49,280 nt of DNA from Bacteroidales bacterium (GTDB taxonomy: Bacteria; Bacteroidota; Bacteroidia; Bacteroidales; WCHB1-69), in the NCBI GenBank assembly GCA_017438945.1, contig JAFRUI010000004.1, positions 1 through 49,280 of the forward strand, read 5' to 3'. The position numbers and the translations under genes were made by a program. Positions 15,119 to 23,010 of the stretch are shown here, one piece after another. The notes beneath the pieces are model-generated. The model was given only the letters and a program-made list of their open reading frames with translations. It had not been told where the DNA came from and did not search any database. The stretch's first letter is position 1; every line of letters starts with the position of its first letter.

Positions 15119-15920
15119 TAAACGGGAACACCCGTTTCAGACGCTTTTTCTCCATGATTTCACCAAATTCAATTTTGTAGTGCTGGTAAATAGCGTTGGC
15201 GCGCGGCACGAGGTTGGCGAAGGTCCAGATGAAGAACACCAGACCAGAAATGGACCATGTGAGGATAGCGAATCCGAGCCACTCCATCAGCTCGCCGAAA
15301 TAGTTGGCACTCGTAACGTATTCAAACATAAAGCCTTCTGGCAAATAATGTTTTGTATCCTCATCGTTTTTGCGCAAATGGCGGATGATGTAGTCCGAAC
15401 GCAGGTTGACGTAGAATCCGAAAATGAAGATAATGACACCGATGATGAACTGCGGTGACCAAAGCCACGCCACATCCGTGTATGAAAGTCCCAACACATG
15501 ATAATTCTGTTTGTAAGATTCGAAGAAGATCCAGTAGCCTTGCATCATAGCGTTCAGGATGTTGAAAGCAATACCCATAAACATGACAGCAAGAGACATC
15601 TGACTCTTCTTCCCTCTCATCAGCCAGGGGAAAATGAGTGACCTCTGGAAATAGTGGATTTCAAAAATCAGCAGAAAGACCATCGGGACAATGTCAAAAC
15701 GGTGCGGGGATGCCAACCAGATAATGATCATGGCTAAGAAGATGGGGAATTCCATCAGAAACCAAGCCAACTTATTATTAATGGTCTTACCCCATTTGCT
15801 AGTGGTGAACATGCCGTAACCGGCTTTCACAAAGTAAAGGGAGATGAAAACCACCACGGCGATACCAATCATCACCCAAAGGTATATGTTAAAAGCTGTG
15901 GTATAAAACTCAGGACTCAT
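15111..15920 (-). CDS. Steroid 5-alpha-reductase (SRD5A)-like membrane protein
   Basis: This 269-residue protein has about six to seven membrane helices. It follows the eukaryotic SRD5A pattern along its whole length: AWFLMEFPIF at 52-61, HYFQR at 89-93, GFYVNLRSDYIIRHLRK at 168-184, then ANYFGELMEW at 205-214 and the tail KRVFPFIY. From memory of human SRD5A2, E57, Y91 and R94 have counterparts here (E57, Y90, R93), while Gln56 is replaced by Met. Such enzymes reduce a 4,5 double bond of a 3-oxo-4-ene steroid with NADPH. Gut Bacteroidota are known to carry such reductases acting on bile acid or steroid intermediates. A different enone lipid remains possible. It starts 19 bases after sppA, so it is probably co-transcribed. 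Confidence 0.85.
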   Translation of the reverse strand: MSPEFYTTAFNIYLWVMIGIAVVVFISLYFVKAGYGMFTTSKWGKTINNKLAWFLMEFPIFLAMIIIWLASPHRFDIVPMVFLLIFEIHYFQRSLIFPWLMRGKKSQMSLAVMFMGIAFNILNAMMQGYWIFFESYKQNYHVLGLSYTDVAWLWSPQFIIGVIIFIFGFYVNLRSDYIIRHLRKNDEDTKHYLPEGFMFEYVTSANYFGELMEWLGFAILTWSISGLVFFIWTFANLVPRANAIYQHYKIEFGEIMEKKRLKRVFPFIY

Positions 15921-15939
15921 AATTTGCTGTTTTTTAAAG

Positions 15940-17751
15940 TTACTCGATTGTGATAATCATAGGCATGCGAGCTTGCACACCACTGTTGCCCAACACCTGC
16001 TGCACTCCGTCAAACAAATAGTAGAACTGTCCCATTTTTTGACGCAAAGCAGCATCCACTTCCTCGTCTTTCATGTTGAAAATCAAAGAGAACCAATCCT
16101 TTTGTGCCGGATAATAGGTGATGTCGTACTTGTCAATGGAGGCTAACTCTGCGGCTTTGGCAATGGCATCGTTGATGTTGCCCATCGCATCCACCAGACC
16201 GAGGCCTAACGCATCGCTGCCAGCCCATACACGTCCTTGTCCGATGCTGTCCACGTAGGCGACATCCAAATGACGTCCATCTGCCACACGTTTCGTGAAC
16301 GTAGCGTAAATGTCTTCGATGGAGGCTTGCAGCTTCTGGCTTTCCAGTTCGTCCATCGGACGGTACAGACCGCCCGGGACGGAATGTTTGTTGGAGCCCA
16401 CCTCATCCATTGTGATGCCAAGCTTATTCTTCATGAATTTCTGCAATGAGGGAACCATACCGAACACACCGATGGAACCGGTGATGGTGTTGGGTTCCGC
16501 GAAAATGTAGTCGGCGTTGCAGGATATGTAGTAACCGCCGGAAGCCGCATAGTCGCCCATGGAGACCACCACTTTCTTGCCGGCTTTCTTGGCGAGTTCA
16601 ATCTCGCGCCAGATATTTTCAGAAGCTAACGCGCTGCCGCCAGGGGAGTTGACGCGCAACACAATGGCCTTCACGTTGTCGTTCCTATACACTTTGCGGA
16701 ATTCCTTGACGAACGTTTCGGAATAGATGCCGCGCTCGCTATCGCCCTTACCATCAGAAATATTGCCATAGGCATACATCACTGCCACTTTGTCGGTGTT
16801 GATTTCTTTATTGGAAATAGTCTTAGCGTATTGGTTGACAGACACGTAGTTAACCTTGTCTTTCTCGCCCAGATTCAGCTTTGTCTTGATCATTTTCTCC
16901 GCTTCATCAGGATAAGCCAACTTATCGACCAATTTCAAGCTCAAAGATTCTTGAGGGGAAGAGCAAAGTAAGTTATCGGCAATATTATTCAGCTGATCCA
17001 CAGAGAGTTTACGTGATTTGGCGACATCTTGCACCAAAACTGTCCACAAGGAGTTTGCCAGTGTAGACATCTGTTCGCGGTTTGCCTCGCTCATCTTATC
17101 CAAGAAGTAAGGTTCCACCGCGCTCTTGAACTGTCCGTGGCGGAAAATCTGCACATCTACATCCAGTTTGTCTATGAGATTCTTGTAAAACATGAGCTGG
17201 AACGCGTAGCCTCTGAAGCTTAAATCGCCGGAAGGGTTGAGCAAAATCTTGTCGGCGGCGGTGGCCATATAGTAGGCGTTTTGCGTATATAAATCGCTAT
17301 AAGAGTAGATGAACTTGCCAGATTTCTTAAATTCCATCAAAGCATCGCGAATGGCTTTTGTGGAGGCGGGCGAAGCGGACACAGTCTTGGACTTCAGATA
17401 GATACCCTTTATTTTGGGATCCCCTGCCGCCGCATTGATGGCTGCCAAAATGTTGTTCAAGCCCAGTCCTTCTTGCATATAATCACCAAAGCTGAAGGGT
17501 ATTTCCACGGCTCGCTCATTGATGGACGCGGACAGATCCAGCAAAAGAACGCTGTTGTCTTTTACATTTGTAGAAGCGGTCGAAGAACCCATCTTCTCAA
17601 AAGAGGCAATCATTCCGAGAAACATCAGAACGCTCAGAATGGAAACAATAATGGAGGCGAGCACGAAACCCACCATTGAACCTAACACCACACGCCAGAA
17701 TTTGCGCGAACGGGTTTCGGGTTTACTGTTTTGTTCGATATTTTCGTTCAT
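15940..17751 (-). CDS. sppA: Signal peptide peptidase SppA (67K type)
   Basis: This 603-residue protein has one N-terminal membrane helix (~21-49) and two tandem S49 protease domains. The general base Lys209 lies in GQFKSAVEPY of the first half, and the nucleophile Ser404 in GDYAASGGYYIS of the second, the same layout as the E. coli enzyme. The glycine-rich VNSPGGSA at 368-374 forms the oxyanion site. It degrades cleaved signal peptides and other membrane peptides, with the active site facing the periplasm. It is followed by the SRD5A-like gene and preceded by a methyltransferase on the same strand. Length matches the long-form family. Confidence 0.95.
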   Translation of the reverse strand: MNENIEQNSKPETRSRKFWRVVLGSMVGFVLASIIVSILSVLMFLGMIASFEKMGSSTASTNVKDNSVLLLDLSASINERAVEIPFSFGDYMQEGLGLNNILAAINAAAGDPKIKGIYLKSKTVSASPASTKAIRDALMEFKKSGKFIYSYSDLYTQNAYYMATAADKILLNPSGDLSFRGYAFQLMFYKNLIDKLDVDVQIFRHGQFKSAVEPYFLDKMSEANREQMSTLANSLWTVLVQDVAKSRKLSVDQLNNIADNLLCSSPQESLSLKLVDKLAYPDEAEKMIKTKLNLGEKDKVNYVSVNQYAKTISNKEINTDKVAVMYAYGNISDGKGDSERGIYSETFVKEFRKVYRNDNVKAIVLRVNSPGGSALASENIWREIELAKKAGKKVVVSMGDYAASGGYYISCNADYIFAEPNTITGSIGVFGMVPSLQKFMKNKLGITMDEVGSNKHSVPGGLYRPMDELESQKLQASIEDIYATFTKRVADGRHLDVAYVDSIGQGRVWAGSDALGLGLVDAMGNINDAIAKAAELASIDKYDITYYPAQKDWFSLIFNMKDEEVDAALRQKMGQFYYLFDGVQQVLGNSGVQARMPMIITIE

Positions 17752-17839
17752 ACTGAATTGTTTTAATTTTTCATTATTTATATTCTTGCCCTTTTAAAAT
17801 CCCTCTGTTTTTTTCATCGCCTCATCGTATCATCGTCTT

Positions 17840-18661
17840 TCATCGTCCCTTCACAAACACCATGTTAATTCCCCAAAAAGCATGGCGGCGCAAAAATGCA
17901 TTTTTCTTCCATATCTTTTGCTCTTTTTCTATATTTTTTTGCAATTTTTTTTCATTAAAGCAGGGGGACGGCAGGAAACGTATGTATTGGAGGCTGTTTT
18001 CGTCCATTTGGAAGCCTGCCTTTTCGAAATGCTTTCGCCATATTTTTTCCGGACGAATATTTTCATTCCCCATCAGCACCTCTTTTTTCAAGGTGTCATC
18101 ATACATGGAAATCACCCGTTTGTTGCCCCGTTGCGCGAAAAGCATCGCACTTTTGATCCAACAGCCGCCATTTTCTTCAATCAGAATCAGTTTTCCGTCG
18201 GGTTTGAGCACACGGCGGAAAATCGGCAAGGCTTCATCCAACGGTTCTATGTGGTGCAGTGTGTCTTGCAAGATAATGTAGTCAAAGCTGTTTTCCTCCA
18301 TGTTTTGATCAAAGAGGTTAGCGTACTGGAAGGTGCAGAGCGAGGTGTCGCCGTATTGGTTCCAAAATTGGCGGCGGCGTTCCCACTCTTCTGGGTAATA
18401 CTCCAGCGTAGTACCATAAACAGGCTGCCCTTTCATGGCGAAATAGAAGCCCGTGGTACCGTAGCCGCAGCCGCAGTCCCAGATTTTCGGATGCTTGTCG
18501 AGGTCAATGTGGCGGTCTAAATATTCCAACCGCTGCAAAAAATAGGCCTTGCGGAACTGCTGGCGCGACGGAGATCCATCGGTTAGTTTATAATAAGGAT
18601 AAAGGCCTCTGTTTTGGCGCAGCTCCTCACAAAGATGTTCGTAAAAGACCTCCCTCTGCAT
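17840..18661 (-). CDS. Class I SAM-dependent methyltransferase
   Basis: This 273-residue protein has the SAM-binding motif I IWDCGCGYGTTGFYFAM near residues 60-76, a second acidic position in TLEYYPEEWERR, and the post-I/II/III motifs FDYIILQDTLHHIEPLDEALP and GKLILIEENGGCW. The N-terminal ~55 residues form a helical cap. It starts 14 bases after typA on the same strand, so the two are likely translated from one message. The substrate is not evident; the methyltransferase 11/25 group is broad and covers lipids, quinones and small molecules. Confidence 0.75.
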   Translation of the reverse strand: MQREVFYEHLCEELRQNRGLYPYYKLTDGSPSRQQFRKAYFLQRLEYLDRHIDLDKHPKIWDCGCGYGTTGFYFAMKGQPVYGTTLEYYPEEWERRRQFWNQYGDTSLCTFQYANLFDQNMEENSFDYIILQDTLHHIEPLDEALPIFRRVLKPDGKLILIEENGGCWIKSAMLFAQRGNKRVISMYDDTLKKEVLMGNENIRPEKIWRKHFEKAGFQMDENSLQYIRFLPSPCFNEKKLQKNIEKEQKIWKKNAFLRRHAFWGINMVFVKGR

Positions 18662-18675
18662 GATTTACGTGCAAA

Positions 18676-20490
18676 TTAATTGTCGGACGTGCGTTTTTCG
18701 GCGCGTTTGCGCTCTGTTTCGTCAAGGATGATCTTGCGCACGCGCAGACTCTGCGGCGTGATTTCCAGATATTCGTCTTTGGCGATGAACTCCATGTACT
18801 GCTCCAACGAGTATTTGATGGCCGGGGCGAGAATCAGCTTCTCGTCGGAACCGGCGGCGCGCATGTTCGACAGTTTCTTGGATTTGCAGACGTTGACCAC
18901 CAGGTCGGTTTGACGGATATGCTCGCCGATGACCTGTCCGGCATACACCGGGTCGTTCGGCTCAATGAAGAAGCGGCCGCGATCCTGCAGTTTGTTCAGC
19001 GAGTAGGCGTAGGCTTGACCAGTCTCCATGGCGATGAGCGAACCGGCGTGACGACCCGCTATTTCACCCTTCCACGGTTGGAATTCGATGAAACGGTGCG
19101 AGATGATGGCCTCGCCTTCGGTGGCAGTCAGCAGTTGGTTGGTCAGTCCGATAAGACCGCGGGACGGAATGTTGAAGTTGAGGTGAACGCGGTCGTTGAC
19201 GGTGTCCATGGACATCAGGTCGCCCTTCTTCCGGGACACGTAGTCGATGACGCGGCTCGACATCTCTTCCGGAACCAGCACCGTGAGCTGCTCCACAGGT
19301 TCGCACTTCTGCCCGTCAATTTCCTTGATAATCACTTGGGGCTGACCCACTTGCAACTCATAACCCTCACGACGCATCGTCTCAATGAGGATGGAGAGGT
19401 GCAGGATGCCGCGCCCGAAGACGTTCATGCGGTCAGGGGAGTCGGTCTCCTCAATGCGCATGGCGAGGTTTTTCTCCAACTCGGCAAAGAGACGGTCGCG
19501 CAAGTGTCTGGATGTGACGTATTTACCCTCTTTTCCGAAGAACGGGGAGTTGTTGATGGTGAAAAGCATACTCATGGTCGGTTCATCCACCTTGATGGGC
19601 GGTAGCTGCTCCGGATTCTCGGCATCCGCCACGGTGTCGCCAATCTCGAAATCGTCCAGACCGAGCAGCGCGCAGATTTCACCCGCCTCCACCGGATTCT
19701 TGTACTTTTCCTTGCCAAGTCCCTCAAACACATACAGTTCCTTGATTTTGGAGGTTTGCACAGTGCCGTCACGTTTCACTAAGGAGACGGTCTGTCCCCA
19801 TTGGATGGTGCCGCGTTTGACACGTCCCACGGCGATACGTCCCACGTATGAGGAGTAGTCGAGGGAGGAGATCATCATCTGCAGGTTGCCGGGCTCCACT
19901 TTCGGGGCGGGGATGTGCTCGATGATGGTGTCGAGGAGGTAGGAAATGTCGGAGGTCGGGGTGTTCCAGTCGGGACCCATCCAACCGTTCTTGGCGGAAC
20001 CATAGACGGTCGGGAAATCTAACTGCTCGTCGGAGGCGCCGAGGTTGAACATCAGTTCGAAAACGGCCTCTTGAGCAAGGTCGGGATGACAGTTGGGCTT
20101 ATCCACTTTGTTGATGACCACGATAGGCTTAAGTCCCAGTTCGATAGCCTTTTGCGTCACGAAACGGGTTTGCGGCATCGGGCCTTCAAAAGCATCGACC
20201 ACGAGGAGCACACCGTCGGCCATGTTGAGCACGCGCTCCACTTCTCCGCCGAAGTCACTGTGGCCTGGAGTGTCTATCACATTGATTTTAACCCCTTTAT
20301 ATCTTACGGAAACATTCTTGGACAAAATTGTGATTCCGCGTTCTCTTTCCAAATCATTGTTATCCAGCACCAAATCTTGCACTTGTTGGTTCTCGCGGAA
20401 AAGGTGAGATTGATATAAAATTCTGTCCACGAGCGTAGTTTTGCCATGGTCAACGTGTGCAATGATGGCGATGTTTCTGATATTCTGCAT
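18676..20490 (-). CDS. typA: Ribosome-associated GTPase TypA/BipA
   Basis: This 604-residue translational GTPase begins [26 protein letters not shown]-loop AHVDHGKT, switch region [26 protein letters not shown] and NKVDKP. Domains II, III, V and the BipA-specific C-terminal domain follow, ending in the conserved [17 protein letters not shown]. It acts on the ribosome in 50S assembly and stress or cold adaptation. A TTG nine codons upstream extends the frame, but that position falls inside the TATCTTTG promoter box, so I chose the ATG at 20490. Confidence 0.96.
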   Translation of the reverse strand: MQNIRNIAIIAHVDHGKTTLVDRILYQSHLFRENQQVQDLVLDNNDLERERGITILSKNVSVRYKGVKINVIDTPGHSDFGGEVERVLNMADGVLLVVDAFEGPMPQTRFVTQKAIELGLKPIVVINKVDKPNCHPDLAQEAVFELMFNLGASDEQLDFPTVYGSAKNGWMGPDWNTPTSDISYLLDTIIEHIPAPKVEPGNLQMMISSLDYSSYVGRIAVGRVKRGTIQWGQTVSLVKRDGTVQTSKIKELYVFEGLGKEKYKNPVEAGEICALLGLDDFEIGDTVADAENPEQLPPIKVDEPTMSMLFTINNSPFFGKEGKYVTSRHLRDRLFAELEKNLAMRIEETDSPDRMNVFGRGILHLSILIETMRREGYELQVGQPQVIIKEIDGQKCEPVEQLTVLVPEEMSSRVIDYVSRKKGDLMSMDTVNDRVHLNFNIPSRGLIGLTNQLLTATEGEAIISHRFIEFQPWKGEIAGRHAGSLIAMETGQAYAYSLNKLQDRGRFFIEPNDPVYAGQVIGEHIRQTDLVVNVCKSKKLSNMRAAGSDEKLILAPAIKYSLEQYMEFIAKDEYLEITPQSLRVRKIILDETERKRAEKRTSDN

Positions 20491-20514
20491 TTTACATATT
20501 TTTGAAAAAACTTG

Positions 20515-20522
20515 CAAAGATA
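20515..20522 (-). promoter_or_regulatory. -7 box (TATCTTTG) for typA
   Basis: This TAnnTTTG match on the minus strand lies 25 bases before the typA ATG at 20490 and rules out the upstream TTG as a start. Confidence 0.6.
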
Positions 20523-20645
20523 CACTTTTTTTGACTATAACTATGTCCTTATCACAGAGTTCTCTTCAAGATCCATTGTTTTAGGTTTTTATTGACTTTT
20601 ATACTTGTTGGAATTATCTCCTTCCGCGTGTATTTGTAATTTGTC

Positions 20646-20653
20646 TATCTTTG
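20646..20653 (+). promoter_or_regulatory. -7 box (TATCTTTG) for rarA
   Basis: This TAnnTTTG match lies 20 bases before the rarA ATG at 20673, in the divergent gap with typA. Confidence 0.6.
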
Positions 20654-20672
20654 CGCGGTCAAAATCCGTGTC

Positions 20673-22955
20673 ATGCAAAAACAGCCGTTGGCAGAAATCC
20701 TTCGCCCGCACTCCATTGAGGGCTACATCGGTCAGGAGCACCTGATGGGTGAAGGGGCGGTGTTGCGCACGGCCATCGAGAGCGGCAACATCCAGTCGAT
20801 GATTTTCTGGGGACCTCCGGGCGTGGGCAAGACCACTCTCGCGCTGTTGATCGCGCAGTCCATTGACGCAGAGTTCTTCACCCTCAGCGCCATCAGTAGC
20901 GGCGTGAAGGATATCCGCGAGGTCATCGACAAGGCCAAAAAGTCCGAGAAACGCTGCATCCTCTTCATCGATGAAATCCACCGTTTCTCCAAGTCGCAGC
21001 AAGACTCGTTGCTCGGCGCGGTGGAGCAGGGCGTGGTCACGCTCATAGGCGCCACCACCGAAAACCCCTCTTTCGAAGTCATCTCCCCCCTACTCTCCCG
21101 CTGCCAAGTCTATGTTCTGAAAGAACTCTCCAAAGACAATCTAGAGCATCTTTTACAAACTGCTATCCATTATCTGGAAGGGCAGATGAACTGCAAAATC
21201 AAATTAGAAAACACGGAAGCATTGATGCGCATTTCCGGCGGCGATGCCCGTAAACTGCTGAATGCCATTGAATTGGTTTCCTGGATGACCCCGCCTGTGG
21301 ATGGTGTGATCACGCTCACCCGTGAGCAAATCATCCACGTCATCCAACAAAATCTAGCACTATATGACAAGAAGGGCGAGCAACATTACGACATCATCTC
21401 CGCGTTTATCAAATCGTTGCGCGGCAGCGATCCCAATGCGGCGGTCTATTGGATGGCCCGGATGCTCGTAGCCGGCGAGGACCCGCTCTTTATCGCCCGC
21501 CGCATGGTCATCCTCGCCTCCGAAGACATCGGCAACGCCAACCCTAACGCGCTGCTCCTGGCCAACAACTGCTTCCAAGCAGTGAACGTCATCGGGATGC
21601 CGGAAGCTCGGATTGTATTGTCACAAACTGCTGTGTATCTGGCATCTTCGCCCAAGAGCAATGCCTCCTATATGGCCATCGAGAATGCCTACGGGCTGGT
21701 CAAGCAGACCGGCGACCTCCCCGTGCCGATGCACATCCGCAACGCCCCGACCAAGCTCATGAAGGAACTTGGCTACCACAAGGGCTACCAATACGCTCAC
21801 GATTACGAACACAACTTCGTGAACCAGGAGTTCCTGCCCGAACAGATTGCAGGCACCAAACTCTACGAACCACAGAACAACCCCCGCGAGAACGAACTGC
21901 GACGGTACCTGAGAAGTTGCTGGAACGAAAAATACCGCTATGTGATGCTGTTGTTGATGGCGCTGACTTTTTTTTTTAAGATAGCTTTCGCCCAAGATTA
22001 CCACTTTTCCCAGTTTTATGCGAATCCGACAGGCGTGAACCCTGCCCTGACAGCCGCTTTCGACGGGGTGGTGCGCGGAGGTGTCATCATGCGGTCACAG
22101 TGGCTTGCGGTGACCAAACCGTTCCTGACAATGGGGGCGGAAGTCGATGGCGCCGTCTACAAAAACCACCGGCGGCAGGAACTGTTAGGCATCGGGCTCA
22201 CCTTCAACGGCGACAAAGCCGGCGACGTGAACTACAGCTCCGTGCAGGCCATCCTGTCCATGTCGTACATCAAAAACATCGGCCGGCACAGCCGACACAA
22301 ATTCGGGTTGGGACTTTACGGCGGCATCATCAACAACCATTTCGATTTCGACCTGAGCACTTGGGACAACCAATTCGTAGATGGAATTTTCCATCCGTAT
22401 TTGCCTGCTGGCGAGAACTTTGAGACAATCCATCGACTATATGCGGATTTCGGAGCCGGAATGTTCTGGAGTTATCTGCCCACCAAAACCGTGCTTCTGC
22501 GGGCGGCCGTCAGCGCAGCACACATCAACATGCCTTTCTACGGCTTTGGCGAGACCAACGCACGCTTGCCTGTAAAATACACCGCCCATTTCTATTCGCA
22601 GATTGCCCTCACTCGTGAAGTGTCTTTGTCTCCAATGTTTTATGCATCCTGGCAGCGCTCTTTCAGCGAATATCTTTTTGGTTGCAATGTGGAGTATTTC
22701 AACAAGAAAAACAGCTACACCACAGTCTATACGCTGGGTGGCGGACTGTTCTATCGCTGGAGTGACGCTCTGGTTTTCAACGGGTTTGTAAGCTGGCAGA
22801 ACCTCCGCTTCTCCATCGCGTATGACGTGAACGTGTCTCCGTTCGTAGTGGCCACCCATGGGCGCGGCGGCATGGAAATCGCCATCTCCTACATATTCAA
22901 GAAAAGAACTATTACAAGAATCGGGAAGGAACCTTGCCCGTATGACATTATGTAA
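20673..22955 (+). CDS. rarA: Replication-associated recombination ATPase RarA, joined in frame to a PorP/SprF-like protein
   Basis: The frame runs 760 codons without a stop. Codons 1-423 are a full-length RarA/MgsA: P-loop GPPGVGKT at 47-54, Walker B DEIH at 100-103, sensor ATTENPSFE, and the C-terminal oligomerisation domain with ASEDIGNANPNAL, ending NNPRENELRRYLRSCWNEKYRY, where family members normally stop. RarA acts at stalled forks in the cytosol. From codon 425 the frame continues as MLLLMALTFFFKIAFAQ, a typical signal peptide, then a T9SS-associated barrel protein. A TGA overlapping the second ATG (TGATG at 21944-21948 region, shifted frame) suggests two normal overlapping genes separated by a one-base change. 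Whether this is a true fusion, an assembly indel or a slippage site is open. Confidence 0.85.
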   Translation: MQKQPLAEILRPHSIEGYIGQEHLMGEGAVLRTAIESGNIQSMIFWGPPGVGKTTLALLIAQSIDAEFFTLSAISSGVKDIREVIDKAKKSEKRCILFIDEIHRFSKSQQDSLLGAVEQGVVTLIGATTENPSFEVISPLLSRCQVYVLKELSKDNLEHLLQTAIHYLEGQMNCKIKLENTEALMRISGGDARKLLNAIELVSWMTPPVDGVITLTREQIIHVIQQNLALYDKKGEQHYDIISAFIKSLRGSDPNAAVYWMARMLVAGEDPLFIARRMVILASEDIGNANPNALLLANNCFQAVNVIGMPEARIVLSQTAVYLASSPKSNASYMAIENAYGLVKQTGDLPVPMHIRNAPTKLMKELGYHKGYQYAHDYEHNFVNQEFLPEQIAGTKLYEPQNNPRENELRRYLRSCWNEKYRYVMLLLMALTFFFKIAFAQDYHFSQFYANPTGVNPALTAAFDGVVRGGVIMRSQWLAVTKPFLTMGAEVDGAVYKNHRRQELLGIGLTFNGDKAGDVNYSSVQAILSMSYIKNIGRHSRHKFGLGLYGGIINNHFDFDLSTWDNQFVDGIFHPYLPAGENFETIHRLYADFGAGMFWSYLPTKTVLLRAAVSAAHINMPFYGFGETNARLPVKYTAHFYSQIALTREVSLSPMFYASWQRSFSEYLFGCNVEYFNKKNSYTTVYTLGGGLFYRWSDALVFNGFVSWQNLRFSIAYDVNVSPFVVATHGRGGMEIAISYIFKKRTITRIGKEPCPYDIM
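21945..22955 (+). CDS. PorP/SprF-family type IX secretion outer-membrane protein
   Basis: This is a 336-residue product if started at the internal ATG at 21945, which directly follows the RarA C-terminus in the same frame. The signal peptide (MLLLMALTFFFKIAFAQ) is followed by DYHFSQFYANPTGVNPALTAAF, the family hallmark, and then alternating beta strands consistent with an outer-membrane barrel. The C-terminus (MEIAISYIFKK) is a terminal barrel strand followed by a short tail. PorP/SprF proteins serve the type IX system, often for clients with type B sorting domains. The following gene encodes the common PD40/OmpA partner. An independent start is biologically more plausible than export as one chain with a cytosolic ATPase. 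Confidence 0.8.
   Translation: MLLLMALTFFFKIAFAQDYHFSQFYANPTGVNPALTAAFDGVVRGGVIMRSQWLAVTKPFLTMGAEVDGAVYKNHRRQELLGIGLTFNGDKAGDVNYSSVQAILSMSYIKNIGRHSRHKFGLGLYGGIINNHFDFDLSTWDNQFVDGIFHPYLPAGENFETIHRLYADFGAGMFWSYLPTKTVLLRAAVSAAHINMPFYGFGETNARLPVKYTAHFYSQIALTREVSLSPMFYASWQRSFSEYLFGCNVEYFNKKNSYTTVYTLGGGLFYRWSDALVFNGFVSWQNLRFSIAYDVNVSPFVVATHGRGGMEIAISYIFKKRTITRIGKEPCPYDIM
21968..21977 (+). other. 10-T homopolymer at the RarA-PorP junction
   Basis: Ten consecutive T residues encode the Phe run inside the PorP signal peptide. With 9 T the frame meets TAG a few codons later, and with 11 T it meets TAA at once. The tract therefore decides whether RarA-framed translation enters PorP. It is a candidate for slippage, phase variation or a sequencing length error. 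Confidence 0.7.
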
Positions 22956-22976
22956 TGGTTATGGGTTATTGGTTAT
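22956..22976. repeat. Heptanucleotide-period array after porP-like gene
   Basis: Units TGGTTAT, GGGTTAT, TGGTTAT. It contains GGTTATGGGTTATTG, which also occurs at 28001 and, inverted, at 33721 and 33735. Confidence 0.7.
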
Positions 22977-23010
22977 TGAAGCTGGTGTAGAGAGAAACTG
23001 AATATAAAGA

